A DNA stretch of 64,000 nucleotides from Spirochaeta lutea (GTDB lineage: Bacteria > Spirochaetota > Spirochaetia > DSM-27196 > Salinispiraceae), in assembly GCF_000758165.1 (NCBI RefSeq), contig NZ_JNUP01000072.1, positions 102,496 through 166,495 of the forward strand. Reading direction: 5' to 3'. The number at the start of each line of letters is the position of its first letter. The stretch's first letter is position 1. The notes under the pieces are model-generated. The model made no database searches. It was not told the DNA's origin and worked only from the letters and a program-made list of their open reading frames with translations. Shown here piece after piece: positions 1 through 9,930 of the stretch. The position numbers and the translations under genes are program-made.

Positions 1-986
1 GACCCCGAACCGGAGTAGGATTTTACGATGATTTCTGCGTTTTCTCCCTCATCCAGGGGTACGGTTAGCATTGAGTTACTGCCCTCTCCTCCATCATCAT
101 CGGATAACCGGGTACCGCCGGCTAATGAAGCCTCGAGGAGGGTATCAAAATCCGAGCTGGATAGGCTAAACCGGTAATACCCGCTTTTCGGCGCGGTGAA
201 TTCATAGCGCAGCTCATCGCCGCTGCCCGAGGAAAAGACCTGTCCACGAAGAAGCTCTCCAAGCCGGAGAGCCGGGGGCGGCTCGGGTATCCGAGCATCT
301 AGGCTATAGGCTCCCTCCTCCCCGAAGAGAGCGCTTGCCCCCAGGAGCACCGACACCCCCGGCTCACCCCTCAGGGTAATTCGGGAATCCGTGCCTGAAC
401 CGTAGTCATCGTTGCTGTCTATCCTTCCATCGGGATAGTAGACGGTCAGCAGGGTATCCACATCGGAGCTATGCATACTAATGACAGCGGTGCCGGTTTC
501 AGGGATCTCAACCAGGTACCATTCAGATCGGTTTGATCCCGGAAGCATAAATGAATCCGGCGTAAGCCGGCCCTCTACCCCCTCGCCCATTCCCAGGCGG
601 TTTTCGGGTTGCAGAAGGGTCACCCGGACTTGTACCTCCCGGGGCGGCGAGCCCTGTCTGTCAGCGGACTCGATTAGCAGCCGGTAATCCCCCTGGGGGG
701 CATATACCAATCCCTGACTCCTCCCTTGACTCTCTTCCGCTTGGGCAGAAAATCCCCCTGGGCCTTCTAGGCTGAGTATGGGCTGTAGATCAATGCTCCC
801 GGCATCGAATAGAAGCAGCCCTGGAGATTCAACCTGGAACTGAACCCGGGTTGGGGTCCTTAATCCCGCCTCAAGAACCACGTTTTCTCTCACCAACTCT
901 TGAGCTTGTGCACCGACCAGGGCCGGCCACATGACCAGCAGGCCGGCTATGATCCCAAGCCCGGTATTTCGTTGAAAAATCTTCAT
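1..986 (-). CDS. Exported PPC-domain protein (C-terminus outside window)
   Basis: The frame is open from an ATG at 986 to the left edge, about 328 residues, so the 3' end is missing. GGAGGG lies 7 nt upstream of the ATG. The N-terminus is a signal peptide: KIF, a hydrophobic stretch, then Ala-Gln-Ala around residue 27. Two beta-sandwich repeats follow (about 150-225 and 240-325). Each has an aromatic strand, a Ser-Ser-Asp-x-Asp-Thr-Leu-Leu motif and an Asn/Ser-Asp-Asp turn, the pattern of bacterial pre-peptidase C-terminal (PPC) domains. PPC domains usually accompany secreted hydrolases, but no catalytic domain is visible in the part seen. The gene starts 23 bp downstream of the chemotaxis receptor gene on the same strand and is probably co-transcribed. 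Periplasmic or surface location is inferred; the function is unknown. Confidence 0.8.
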   Translation of the reverse strand, partial: MKIFQRNTGLGIIAGLLVMWPALVGAQAQELVRENVVLEAGLRTPTRVQFQVESPGLLLFDAGSIDLQPILSLEGPGGFSAQAEESQGRSQGLVYAPQGDYRLLIESADRQGSPPREVQVRVTLLQPENRLGMGEGVEGRLTPDSFMLPGSNRSEWYLVEIPETGTAVISMHSSDVDTLLTVYYPDGRIDSNDDYGSGTDSRITLRGEPGVSVLLGASALFGEEGAYSLDARIPEPPPALRLGELLRGQVFSSGSGDELRYEFTAPKSGYYRFSLSSSDFDTLLEASLAGGTRLSDDDGGEGSNSMLTVPLDEGENAEIIVKSYSGSG

Positions 987-1009
987 CTAGTCCCTCCGAA
1001 CCGGCCCGG

Positions 1010-3172
1010 TTAGCGGTCCGTTTCTGTTTTAAAGGTATGAACAAGCTGTCCCAGGGTGTCAATGACCCCGCTGAGATTAGTGTTCAGGGTTTGAATATGA
1101 TTCATCGCCTCATTGATCTCCTGTACTCCAATGGTTATTTCGCTCATACCATTGGATGATTCACTGGAGGAATGGGTGATCTGCTCCTGATTTCTGGTTA
1201 TTTCCTGGATACTCCCGGTCATTCCCTGGGCACCCTGTTTTATTTTGAGAGAGGCCTCCTGCAGAGCCGTCATTGCCTGGAGAATCTGCCGTCCCCCCTC
1301 GGTAAGCTCCATGGTAGAAGACTCAATCTCAGAGAAGGCATTCACCGTCTCGTTGACCTCCCGGATTACCGTAGAAAAATACTCCGAAACCTGATTTACC
1401 ATCTGCCCGGTCTTTTCGATATTCTCGATAATCAGACCGATGGTGGTCGAAATGGTATTTGAACTCTCGGCGGAATTCTCGGCCAATTTCCGAATTTCGT
1501 CGGATACCACGGCGAATCCCTTACCAGCCTCACCGGCATGGGCTGCTTCAATGGCAGCATTCATGGCCAGAAGATTCGTTTGGCTGGCAATTCCCTGAAT
1601 AGTTTCTACCATCTCCTTTATTTGATCAATATTAGCGGCCACCCCGGTTTTGAAAATGTCGTTGGTCATGTCCAACTGCTCGTTGGCTGCCTGGGAATTC
1701 TCCGCCAGTTGGGTGGTTATTTCCCGGCGCTGCCGGGTTATGGACGCCACGGATTCCAGGCTGGATAGCATCTGGTTCACCGATGCGGTGGACTCTTCCA
1801 CCATGGAACCCTGTTCATCCAGTTGTTCCGTGACGAGCCTTGCCTCTTCGCTCATGGAATGTACCGCCCCGGTGTTTATCTCAATCGCCCGGTCCAGGCT
1901 CCGGATCTGCTCTTTTATGGATGCCACATTGGCTGCAATCTGGTTCATCGCTGAGGTGGTTTCCTCGGTAGATGCGGTCAGTTCTTGGCGTACCCGGGTA
2001 CCTTCCTGGAGATTCTCCTTAATCTGGGTGATGATTCCGCCCAGGGTATCTACGAATTTATTGAAGTTGCTAGCCAGAACTCCGATCTCGTCCTTCCGGG
2101 AAATCATAATCCGCTGGGTCAGGTCGCCGTCTCCGGATGCTATCTCATTGAGCCGCCCCGAGGCCCTGAGAATGTTTGCTACCACAGTGCGCTGGAGGGT
2201 AATGAGTACAATAACAAGCACGCCGAGAAGGACCAGGGCAGTGAGACTGTTGAGACCCAGGATTTGCGCCGTGAGGGGACCGAAAACATCCGCTTCCCGC
2301 AGACTTGCGGCAATCCGCCAATTGGTTCCGGGCACCTGGCCGGTAACATAGAGATATGCTTCTCCCCCAGCCTGAATGGTGAAGGCGTGCTCCCCGGGTT
2401 CAATGAGTTGCGCAAAGGCCGCCTGGGGATCTTGTATCTCCTCCCGCTCAAGCTGTTGCAAAACGGATTGCAACTCCGTCGTGGTATCCAGGGTTGGATG
2501 GCTGATATACAGGCCCGAGCTGGTGTACAGGCTGATATTCGCTTGGTTTTCCTGGGCGATTTGGCTGATGATTTGAACCACCGGGTTGAGTCCGATATCG
2601 AAGGCTGCCACCCCCAAAAGTTCTCCGGACGCGGACCGGACGGGTCTAGAAATGGTAACCGCTGTGGGGTCGGTATTCTCTACCCCTTCGGGATTCAGGT
2701 AGGGATCGGTGAGATAAACCCGATTCAGGGCAACCGGCTGGGTATAATAATCATTCTGTCTGCCGTCATAATCCTCGGGGAGCTGGATCCATGAATTGAG
2801 CCCCAGGGTGCCGTTGACGGCAGACACGGTGTAGGCCAGACTCACTCCATCATCAACGAAGGCCTGAAGGGTTTCTCGGTAGTCAAGGTATCCGGGTACC
2901 GCCTCAAAGAGTTCCTGGTCGTATACCCCCGGAAAGGATCCGATCACCCGCCGAACCTGGGGCAGACGGGCCATGGCGAACAGCCTCCCTTCTAAGCGGC
3001 TGATTTCAGCAGCAACAGCATTCCCTGCCTCTGCAACCGTTCGTTGTTGAATATCCTCAATGAGACTGGAGATGATACCCTGCTGCTGTCGGACACTGAT
3101 CACCGTGCTCACCAAGAGAATTACCATGGGTAGTACCAGAACAATTAAAAAAAACCGTGTTGTTAATTTCAT
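1010..3172 (-). CDS. Methyl-accepting chemotaxis protein
   Basis: Transmembrane chemoreceptor that passes ligand binding to CheW/CheA and the flagellar motor. Order in the 720-residue protein: membrane helix (about 7-27), periplasmic double-Cache-like sensor (about 35-295), second membrane helix (about 307-330), HAMP linker with a DGDLTQRI segment (about 330-385), then a long cytoplasmic coiled coil. The receptor tip near residues 530-570 carries the highly conserved QTNLLAMNAAIEAAHAGE segment. The length is normal for this architecture. GAGG lies 8-9 nt upstream of the ATG. No C-terminal CheR-docking pentapeptide is visible, as the protein ends in ETDR. The ligand cannot be predicted; Cache sensors commonly bind amino acids or organic acids. 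A PPC-domain exported protein follows on the same transcript and might present a ligand, which is speculative. Confidence 0.96.
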   Translation of the reverse strand: MKLTTRFFLIVLVLPMVILLVSTVISVRQQQGIISSLIEDIQQRTVAEAGNAVAAEISRLEGRLFAMARLPQVRRVIGSFPGVYDQELFEAVPGYLDYRETLQAFVDDGVSLAYTVSAVNGTLGLNSWIQLPEDYDGRQNDYYTQPVALNRVYLTDPYLNPEGVENTDPTAVTISRPVRSASGELLGVAAFDIGLNPVVQIISQIAQENQANISLYTSSGLYISHPTLDTTTELQSVLQQLEREEIQDPQAAFAQLIEPGEHAFTIQAGGEAYLYVTGQVPGTNWRIAASLREADVFGPLTAQILGLNSLTALVLLGVLVIVLITLQRTVVANILRASGRLNEIASGDGDLTQRIMISRKDEIGVLASNFNKFVDTLGGIITQIKENLQEGTRVRQELTASTEETTSAMNQIAANVASIKEQIRSLDRAIEINTGAVHSMSEEARLVTEQLDEQGSMVEESTASVNQMLSSLESVASITRQRREITTQLAENSQAANEQLDMTNDIFKTGVAANIDQIKEMVETIQGIASQTNLLAMNAAIEAAHAGEAGKGFAVVSDEIRKLAENSAESSNTISTTIGLIIENIEKTGQMVNQVSEYFSTVIREVNETVNAFSEIESSTMELTEGGRQILQAMTALQEASLKIKQGAQGMTGSIQEITRNQEQITHSSSESSNGMSEITIGVQEINEAMNHIQTLNTNLSGVIDTLGQLVHTFKTETDR

Positions 3173-3261
3173 ACCGTACCTCGTTGGCTAGTATAGTACA
3201 TTGCATTTACTCCATGGGTAATCTTTGACACACCTGAAGCCCGCCCTTTGACCACAGAGCC

Positions 3262-3288
3262 GGTTATAGTTTATTGTTACAACTAACC
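3262..3288. promoter_or_regulatory. Imperfect inverted repeat upstream of the ROK regulator
   Basis: GGTTATAGTT at 3262-3271 faces AACTAACC at 3281-3288. The outer GGTT/AACC matches the outer bases of the palindrome at 9682-9702 in front of the GH94 operon. A shorter GTTG-GCA-CAAC repeat lies at about 3375-3385. I infer possible autoregulatory operator sites for the ROK protein; the match is weak. Confidence 0.3.
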
Positions 3289-3407
3289 GAGGTTCATGCA
3301 AACCCAGTGTTCAAGAGCCTGTGAAGAAACTCATTTCCAATTACCTGGCATGTCAATTGCGAATGACTAATACAGTTGGCACAACCAGTTTACCGTCAGG
3401 AGCCGCC

Positions 3408-4598
3408 ATGCCTCCCACAGCCGCTACCAGTAACATTACCATCAACCGGGTTCTCCGGGTCCTTTGGGAACAGGCGCCTATCAGCCGAATAGAAATTGCC
3501 CGTATACTTGATCTGGATAAATCCACTGTTACCAAAATTGTCAGCAACCTCATGGAGCAGGGTATCATTGTAGAAACCAGCCTCCGGGATTCCGGGCCGG
3601 CCGGGGGACGTAAGGCGGTGAATTTGAGTATGAATCCGGACTACGGGTTTATTCTCGGTATGGAGATCCAAACGGAGGGCATCCGAAGCACCCTGGTGGA
3701 CCTCACCGGCGCCATTCGGGAACAGGATACCGAGGCCTTGGAGCTGGACGGCCTGGGGATTTTTCCCGCACTTTCCCAGTGTATCCGGCGAAGAAAAATC
3801 TTATTGGAGAATCGAGGAATTCCCCTGATAGCCCTGGGTATAGGCATTTCGGGACTGATAGATCCAGGTAACGGAACCGTATTGCGTTCGAATCCCCTGG
3901 GAATAAAACATCCGATGAATCTTAAACAGGAACTCGAGGATAGCTTCGGATTACCGGTATTTATAGAAAACGATACGAAATGCTGTTGCTGGGCCGAAAT
4001 GGTAAAAACGAGACGGGATCCGCCCCGAAGTTTCATGTACATTCTCGGGGAGTTCCGTCGCATCAGCGAGTCCTTGCCGATCCGCACCCTGAGTGTAGGA
4101 TTCAGTTTTGTGATCAACGGAAGCATTCTCTACGGAGAAAACTTCACCACCGGTGAGTTTAGAAGCATTCTGAAGCGGGACCGCCACCATACCCAGTTTT
4201 CCGCTTCCACCATCGATGAAGGTGAACGATTTGAGGCCGACCCGGCAGTCCATGAACATGTATTAGATGAGCTGGCCCGCAACGGGGCGTTTTTGTTCAA
4301 TATGCTGAATCTGGGGTGGATCGGTCTGGCCGGGGACCTGGAGGAGTACCGGGATGAGCTAATCAGGGCCTTCCACCGAGAGATTCAAGAGAACTGGGTC
4401 TACCCGAATCAGTCGAAGATTGAGGTCGGGGTAACCAGTTTCGGAAAATGGGCGGTGGCCTACGGTGCAGGGGCGGTGGTATTAGAGAATCTCTTTGCAG
4501 TTCCCCAGATCGGCACGGACTGTAGTGCCCCGTGCCGATCCGGAATCGAACTGTTTCAATACATAGGAGAGGTCTGTAAGACCGGAGCGGCTGATTGA
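3408..4598 (+). CDS. ROK-family transcriptional regulator
   Basis: Predicted sugar-responsive repressor of the NagC/XylR/Mlc type. I chose the ATG at 3408 because AGGAG lies 5 nt upstream and the product (396 aa) has the usual length; a GTG at 3321 and an ATG at 3363 are in frame but have no comparable site. Residues about 10-65 form a winged helix-turn-helix with an ISRIEIARILDLDKSTVTKI recognition region. The rest is a ROK fold with the GIGISGLID and IENDT motifs. The zinc motif CxCGxxGC typical of the family is absent, the region reading TTGEFRSILKRDRHH instead. The gene is convergent, 14 bp apart, with the two GH94 phosphorylase genes, so the likely effector is cellobiose or a cello-oligosaccharide. 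That regulatory link is inferred from position and from a shared palindrome. Confidence 0.9.
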   Translation: MPPTAATSNITINRVLRVLWEQAPISRIEIARILDLDKSTVTKIVSNLMEQGIIVETSLRDSGPAGGRKAVNLSMNPDYGFILGMEIQTEGIRSTLVDLTGAIREQDTEALELDGLGIFPALSQCIRRRKILLENRGIPLIALGIGISGLIDPGNGTVLRSNPLGIKHPMNLKQELEDSFGLPVFIENDTKCCCWAEMVKTRRDPPRSFMYILGEFRRISESLPIRTLSVGFSFVINGSILYGENFTTGEFRSILKRDRHHTQFSASTIDEGERFEADPAVHEHVLDELARNGAFLFNMLNLGWIGLAGDLEEYRDELIRAFHREIQENWVYPNQSKIEVGVTSFGKWAVAYGAGAVVLENLFAVPQIGTDCSAPCRSGIELFQYIGEVCKTGAAD

Positions 4599-4612
4599 AC
4601 AATCATTGTCCG

Positions 4613-7024
4613 CTAAACTTCCACCTCTACCGTGATGGCGCCCGAACCTGCTGCCAGAGCGAGGGGTACCCGCGGTGAGGTGAGCTCTCTACCCCCGGCA
4701 CGAAGCCTCCTGGTTCCGGTTCGAGTTACACGGATGGAATACTCCACAGATTGGAATACCCGCCGGGCTGTAAAGCCCTGCCAGTGACTCGGAATAGCAG
4801 GATCAATAACCAGGGCATCTCCGTCTGCCCGGATTCCCAGAATGTACTCCGTGGCCGCCTGGTACATCCAGGAAGAGGTACCGGTAAGCCAGCTGTTCCG
4901 TCCTAGGCCGAACTGGGGATGCTCGGGACCGAGAATGTTTTGCGCGAATACGTAGGGCTCACATTCGTAGACCTCAATGCTGTCATTCTTTGCAGCCGGG
5001 TTGATCCGGCTGTAATAATCGAAGGCCCGGTCCGGGTTTCCGGCTATTACCTCGGCGATAATGACCCAGGGATTTGCATGGAGAAATATTCCCCCGTTCT
5101 CTTTTGCCCCCGGGGGATAGGTGGTAACACCTCCGATAACCGGGTCGTAACCATTGTATCCGGGAGCGCTCAGGACGATTCCGTGCTCCGAGGCCAGTTT
5201 GCCGTTTACTGCATTCAGGGCGCTGCGCTGCCGCTCAGGGTCTACAAATCCGGCCATGATGGGCCAAGATTGAGCATTGGCATACAATGCTCCGGCGGGG
5301 TTCTTCGAGCTGCCCATAGGCTTGCCTTGATGGTCCCGGTATCTGATGTACCACTCGCCGTCCCATGCCTGGGTGTTCACTACCTTTGCCATTTCGGCGT
5401 GCTGGGAGGCGAAGGTTTTTGCATCATCGGCCTTCCCAATATAGGAAGCAAGCCATTCCATAGCCTTGAGGGCCTTACCCAAAAGTGCGGCGATGAACAC
5501 GCTCTCCGCACCTGTCGGTAGATTCACGGTATCGTTCCAGTCTGCAAATCCCAGAAGCGGCAGGCCGGATTCACCGCAGTGAGTCAGGGTAAACTGGACA
5601 GCCCGGGTCAGATGCTCATAAACCGAAGCCTCTTCCTGGGGAACGCCGCCCTTCTGTTTTTCGTAGAAGGGAATCGTATCCTGGAGGAATCCGGTGTCTC
5701 CGGTCTCTTTTATATACTTCTCGGCGGCCAGCACCAGCCATAGGTGGTCATCGCCGTAGTAGTCAGGCCTATCCTCCATCTCAGCGGCATCCCCGATGGA
5801 TGCCTGAAGGGAAAGGGGATTCACCTGATGCATGGCCGATCCATCCCTGCGCTGGATAGAGAGCAGTAGACTCAGCAGTCTTCTGTTCTCCATGGGATCA
5901 AAGGGGGTGATCGCAAGAATGTCCTGGGCGGTATCCCGGCATCCGATGCCCCGGCTTCCGAACCCTAACTGGTAGAGGGATAGGTAGCGGCTCCAGTCCT
6001 TGGTAACCCGGCACTGTCGGGGGTTATGAATATTGACCATGGAGTTGAAGGCGGGATCCGGGGTTTCTACCTGGAAAGTCCCCAGGTACCGGTTCCAGGA
6101 CTGCTTCAAATCCTCAAAGGCCTCCTCGGCTTTTTGGGGATCGGCCCAGGTCTCAATCGCGGCGAGCCCTTCCTGCCAGGAGGCTGCCTGACTCAGCACC
6201 GTTACAAATTCCCGGGTTTCGCCGGGCTGCAAGGTGCCGAGGGCAACCTGCAGAGCTGCGATGGTATCCCCCCGGAGAGCCTGGGTATCGGCTAATGTGG
6301 CCGAGGTAACCCCTTCAGGGTGCTGCCAGGTGCCCCATCCGGCACCTCCTAAAAACTTGGCACGGTCGGTCTCAAAACTCGAGGGAGCAATTGAGGAGCC
6401 AAATACGTTCATGGCCCGTTCTTTATTCATGAAGGCGTACTGGAAGACGGCCTTTCGGCGTTTACTATCCTGGCGGACCTGGGCCTGCATCGTCTGGGGC
6501 ACCCAATCAGCGTTGGTAAACTGCTTTAAGGCATCAAAATGGCTGAACTCCACCACAGGATATACCTGGATCTGCACCGGTTGGGTACCCTGGTTTGTGA
6601 TCCGGTAGTGCCGTAGCATGACCTTGCCATCTTGTGGTACAAACGCTCGTACCCGGGTTAATACCGTGTGAGCCCTGTGGGTCCATTGGGTGTATCCCAG
6701 TCCGACCCTACACTCGTAGGAAACCATATCTTCCAGGGGCTCAAGGGTAGGTACCCAAAAGGGACTGGTAATCCGTACCGATCCATCCCCCTGCATCACC
6801 TTCACATAAGCGGTCTCTCCGTTAAATGATGACGGGGGCAGCTGGGCGATGTACCGCGTGATCCTATTGAGGGCAGGATCCTGTTTGCACAGGACACTGC
6901 CCCCGGTGTGGTCCACAAAACCGCCGAATTCAAGGTCACCCAGGTAATTGATCCACCGCACCGGGGTGCGGGGATCGGTAATCACATATTCCCGGGCTTC
7001 ATCATCAAAATGACCTAACTTCAT
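4613..7024 (-). CDS. GH94 phosphorylase, probably cellodextrin-type
   Basis: Inverting beta-glucoside phosphorylase of glycoside hydrolase family 94 (803 aa), cytoplasmic. It should cleave a beta-linked oligosaccharide with phosphate to give a sugar 1-phosphate. Visible parts are the N-terminal beta-sandwich beginning FDDEAREYVITDPRTP, the (alpha/alpha)6 barrel with GCRDTAQD (about 355) and the general-acid Asp in FADWNDTVNLP (about 495), and a C-terminal beta domain. Signature segments such as GGFVDHTGG and ADWNDTVNLPTGAES differ from the neighbouring cellobiose phosphorylase and recall, from memory, cellodextrin phosphorylases of ruminococcal type; other GH94 specificities such as laminaribiose remain possible. 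Its ATG shares one base with the stop of the upstream gene (TAATG), implying translational coupling. Together the pair would degrade imported cellodextrins stepwise to glucose and glucose 1-phosphate. Confidence 0.93.
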   Translation of the reverse strand: MKLGHFDDEAREYVITDPRTPVRWINYLGDLEFGGFVDHTGGSVLCKQDPALNRITRYIAQLPPSSFNGETAYVKVMQGDGSVRITSPFWVPTLEPLEDMVSYECRVGLGYTQWTHRAHTVLTRVRAFVPQDGKVMLRHYRITNQGTQPVQIQVYPVVEFSHFDALKQFTNADWVPQTMQAQVRQDSKRRKAVFQYAFMNKERAMNVFGSSIAPSSFETDRAKFLGGAGWGTWQHPEGVTSATLADTQALRGDTIAALQVALGTLQPGETREFVTVLSQAASWQEGLAAIETWADPQKAEEAFEDLKQSWNRYLGTFQVETPDPAFNSMVNIHNPRQCRVTKDWSRYLSLYQLGFGSRGIGCRDTAQDILAITPFDPMENRRLLSLLLSIQRRDGSAMHQVNPLSLQASIGDAAEMEDRPDYYGDDHLWLVLAAEKYIKETGDTGFLQDTIPFYEKQKGGVPQEEASVYEHLTRAVQFTLTHCGESGLPLLGFADWNDTVNLPTGAESVFIAALLGKALKAMEWLASYIGKADDAKTFASQHAEMAKVVNTQAWDGEWYIRYRDHQGKPMGSSKNPAGALYANAQSWPIMAGFVDPERQRSALNAVNGKLASEHGIVLSAPGYNGYDPVIGGVTTYPPGAKENGGIFLHANPWVIIAEVIAGNPDRAFDYYSRINPAAKNDSIEVYECEPYVFAQNILGPEHPQFGLGRNSWLTGTSSWMYQAATEYILGIRADGDALVIDPAIPSHWQGFTARRVFQSVEYSIRVTRTGTRRLRAGGRELTSPRVPLALAAGSGAITVEVEV

Positions 7025-9597
7025 TATCGGACCTCCGCAACCACTTCCACGGTCTGCCCTTCCTTGCCCAGGGGCAGCAGTGCCCAGGGCAGGGGATACT
7101 GTTCACCCGAATCGTCAACGGCTAGGGACTTACCATCCACCGTAAGACTGCAGAGGGTACCAGTAGGTGTCTTCCCCGATTCCCAAGACGTCTTCGCCTT
7201 GGTGACGGAAATATTGTACCGTACTCCCCGGAAAACCCGGCTGATGCTGGTGGAATTCCAATGGCTGGGCAGAATGGGTGCAAAGCGCAGGCCGTCGAAA
7301 TGGGGCTGCACACCCAGAATATGCTGGCTAACCACCACAAAGTTCCACGCTGCCGTACCGGTAAGCCAGGAGTTTTTTGCCTCACCATGGCTCGGAGCGT
7401 CTTTTCCCGCCACCATTTGGGCGTATACATAGGGCTCCAGCTTTCGGATTTCACTCTGATCCTCCAGGTAGGCAGGACAAATCGCCTTATAATACTCGAA
7501 TACCCGGTCACCTCGGCCCTCCAGGGCCTCTGCAATCATGATCCATGGATTGTTATGACAGAATATTCCGGCGTTCTCCTTGTAACCCGGGGGATAGGTA
7601 GAGATTTCACCGAGTTCCAGGTAGTACTGGGAATAGGCAGGCTGTTGCAGCACGATTCCATAGGGGGTATTGAGCCAAGCCCGGACACTGTCCAAGGCCT
7701 GACGGGGGTATTTGGATTCCGCACCGACCCTGGCCATTCCGCAGATTCCCTGGGACTCGATGAAAATTTTTCCTTCTTTATTTTGACGGCTTCCAACCGG
7801 ATTCCCCTGGGCGTCGTAGGCCCGGAGAAACCACTGACCGTCCCAACCGCTGGCTTCGATAGCCTTTTCCATAGCCGTTCGACTCTCGGCAACCTGATCC
7901 GCCAGGGTTGTGTCTCCCCGGCGTTTGGCAAGTTCTTCCAACTCCGGAGCCGCGTAGCAGAAGAGTCCTGCAATAAAGAGACTCTCTGCAACCTTTCCGG
8001 TGCCGTCTCCGGTGGTCTGGAAGCTCTCGTTAGGCTCCTTGGAGAAACAGTTCAGATTCAGACAATCGTTCCAATCCGCTCGGCCAATGAGGGGAAGGTC
8101 ATGGGGACCGCGGTTGTTGATAACGTGCTCCCAGCTCCGTACCAGGTGGTCGAAGAGGGGTGCCGCCGTCTCAGGCTTATGATCGAAGGGTACGGACTCG
8201 TCCAAAATAGACCAGTCTCCCGTTTCTTTTACGTAGGCGCTGACAGAAAGAATGAGCCACAGCGGATCATCGTGGAAATTGCCGCCGATGGCATTATTAC
8301 CCTTCTTGGTAAGGGGCTGGAACTGGTGGTAACAGCCCCCATCCTCAAACTGGGTCGCGGCCACATCGAGAATACGCTCCCGGGCACGCTGGGGAATCTG
8401 GTGGACGAATCCCAAAAGGTCCTGATTGGTGTCCCGGAATCCGAGTCCACGGCCGATACCCGACTCAAAATAGCTAGCGCTCCGGGCCAGGTTGTAGGTG
8501 ACCATACACTGGTATTGATTCCAGATATTCACCATCCGGTTTGTCTGTTCTTCCGGGGTGGTGGCCTGATAGGTCTCTAGCAGACCCTTCCAGAATGCAG
8601 CAAGCTCGTCAAAGGCCTTCTGCACGGAACCGTCCTGGGAAAACCGGTTCTGAACCTCTCGGGCAGGCGCCTTATTCACCAAATGCCGGTCTGTAGTTCC
8701 CAACCCGGACATCCAAAAACCCTCGGGCAGGGTCTGCCCCGCGGGAATGGTCGATTCGAATTTTTCGGCTTCGGGAACCTCCACGTATCCAAGGACAAAT
8801 ACAAAATCTCGGCTCTCCCCGGGTTTGAGGGTAAGCTCTTTCTGTAAACTTGCTATGGGAGACCAGCCGTTGGCCACCGAGGACTTCTTTTCACCGAATC
8901 CCTGGCCTGCTAATGCTTGAGGATCTCCTAGGTGATTGTACTGCCCGACAAAACTGGCACGGTCTGTATCAAAGCTGTCCGCCTGGAAATTCGCCCAGAG
9001 GTAGGAGTAGTGATTTCGCCGTTCTCGGTACTCCGTGCGATGGTACACCGCACTACCCTGACCATTTACCTCCACCTCAACCTCTCCGGTAGATAAATTC
9101 CGCTGGAAATTGGTGGTATCGTCCTGAGCGTTCCAGAGGGCGAACTCGGCAAAACTGGCCAGCCCCAGGGTGCGGGGAGTATTAGTGGTATTGGTAAGCC
9201 GCAGGGCATGAACCTCCGCCTTGGTTTCCAGGGGAACCAGGAGGGTTAATTGGGCCTCAATGCCGTTTTTGGCAGAGGAGATCCGGGTGTATCCTAAACC
9301 ATGACGGCACTCGTAGGAATCAAGTTCGGTTCGGCTGGGTGCCCAGCCGGGATTCCACACCGTATCGCCGTCTTTAATAAAGTAGTACCGTCCCCCCTCA
9401 TCGGTGGGGATATTATTATACCGGTACCGAGTGATCCGCCGATAGGTCGCATCCCGGTAAAAACTGTAGCCGCCAGCGGTGTTGCTCACCAATCCAAAAA
9501 AACCATCATTTCCGAGGTAATTTATCCACGGAAAGGGTGTCCGGGGGGTGGTAATCACATACTCCCGCGCTGAATCATCAAAAAAACCGTACTTCAT
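7024..9597 (-). CDS. Cellobiose phosphorylase (GH94)
   Basis: Cytoplasmic enzyme converting cellobiose plus phosphate to glucose and alpha-glucose 1-phosphate, which saves ATP compared with hydrolysis. The 857-aa sequence opens with [20 protein letters not shown] and [11 protein letters not shown], close to known cellobiose phosphorylases. GFRDTNQD lies near 385, the general-acid Asp in [14 protein letters not shown] near 511, and NPTVQ-like substrate segments follow. It is about 40 residues longer than typical family members (roughly 810-830), partly from a loop around 235-300. GGAGGA lies 6 nt upstream of the ATG. It is first in a two-gene operon whose promoter and operator-like palindrome are at 9682-9740. 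Specificity is more secure than for its downstream paralogue. Confidence 0.95.
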   Translation of the reverse strand: MKYGFFDDSAREYVITTPRTPFPWINYLGNDGFFGLVSNTAGGYSFYRDATYRRITRYRYNNIPTDEGGRYYFIKDGDTVWNPGWAPSRTELDSYECRHGLGYTRISSAKNGIEAQLTLLVPLETKAEVHALRLTNTTNTPRTLGLASFAEFALWNAQDDTTNFQRNLSTGEVEVEVNGQGSAVYHRTEYRERRNHYSYLWANFQADSFDTDRASFVGQYNHLGDPQALAGQGFGEKKSSVANGWSPIASLQKELTLKPGESRDFVFVLGYVEVPEAEKFESTIPAGQTLPEGFWMSGLGTTDRHLVNKAPAREVQNRFSQDGSVQKAFDELAAFWKGLLETYQATTPEEQTNRMVNIWNQYQCMVTYNLARSASYFESGIGRGLGFRDTNQDLLGFVHQIPQRARERILDVAATQFEDGGCYHQFQPLTKKGNNAIGGNFHDDPLWLILSVSAYVKETGDWSILDESVPFDHKPETAAPLFDHLVRSWEHVINNRGPHDLPLIGRADWNDCLNLNCFSKEPNESFQTTGDGTGKVAESLFIAGLFCYAAPELEELAKRRGDTTLADQVAESRTAMEKAIEASGWDGQWFLRAYDAQGNPVGSRQNKEGKIFIESQGICGMARVGAESKYPRQALDSVRAWLNTPYGIVLQQPAYSQYYLELGEISTYPPGYKENAGIFCHNNPWIMIAEALEGRGDRVFEYYKAICPAYLEDQSEIRKLEPYVYAQMVAGKDAPSHGEAKNSWLTGTAAWNFVVVSQHILGVQPHFDGLRFAPILPSHWNSTSISRVFRGVRYNISVTKAKTSWESGKTPTGTLCSLTVDGKSLAVDDSGEQYPLPWALLPLGKEGQTVEVVAEVR

Positions 9598-9681
9598 TGG
9601 TCCTCCATCTAAGGGGGTTATTCTATAGTCGCAGGCTCTCCGACCGGAACACCGGCCGCCTGCAGGGTTGCACGTCCCTTC

Positions 9682-9702
9682 TTGGTTGTACTAAACAACC
9701 AA
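9682..9702. promoter_or_regulatory. Operator-like palindrome of the GH94 operon
   Basis: Perfect 8-bp arms TTGGTTGT and ACAACCAA flank a 5-bp spacer. The palindrome sits just downstream of the predicted -10 box (9712-9717), at the expected transcription start, where a bound repressor would block initiation. The nearby ROK protein is the obvious candidate; binding is inferred. Confidence 0.6.
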
Positions 9703-9711
9703 CATAGTTTC

Positions 9712-9740
9712 ACACTACGACCGGTTTTCTGAATTGTCAA
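9712..9740 (-). promoter_or_regulatory. Sigma-70-type promoter of the GH94 operon
   Basis: On the minus strand a perfect TTGACA (9740-9735) is followed after 17 bp by TAGTGT (9717-9712), a weak -10 box. The start would fall near 9705, on the edge of the palindrome at 9682-9702, leaving a leader of about 110 nt before the cellobiose phosphorylase ATG. Confidence 0.55.
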
Positions 9741-9930
9741 GGAGTTTATTGGAAAGTCGAATTAATTTAATCCACAGAGGGAGGATAAACCGGTTCACCC
9801 GGGAACCGGAATAAACCGGATAAACAGCGGCCTCCAGCCGGACCTTCACGGAGCGCAGGATACGGGTGAGACCAAGGGAAAATACGGAAGGAAACCAATC
9901 CGCGGAATACCAAGGAAAGAAAGCAAAGAA

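Noticed and set aside
7261-8580. 439-codon plus-strand frame opposite cellobiose phosphorylase
   Set aside because: Antisense shadow of a conserved enzyme; no recognisable protein.
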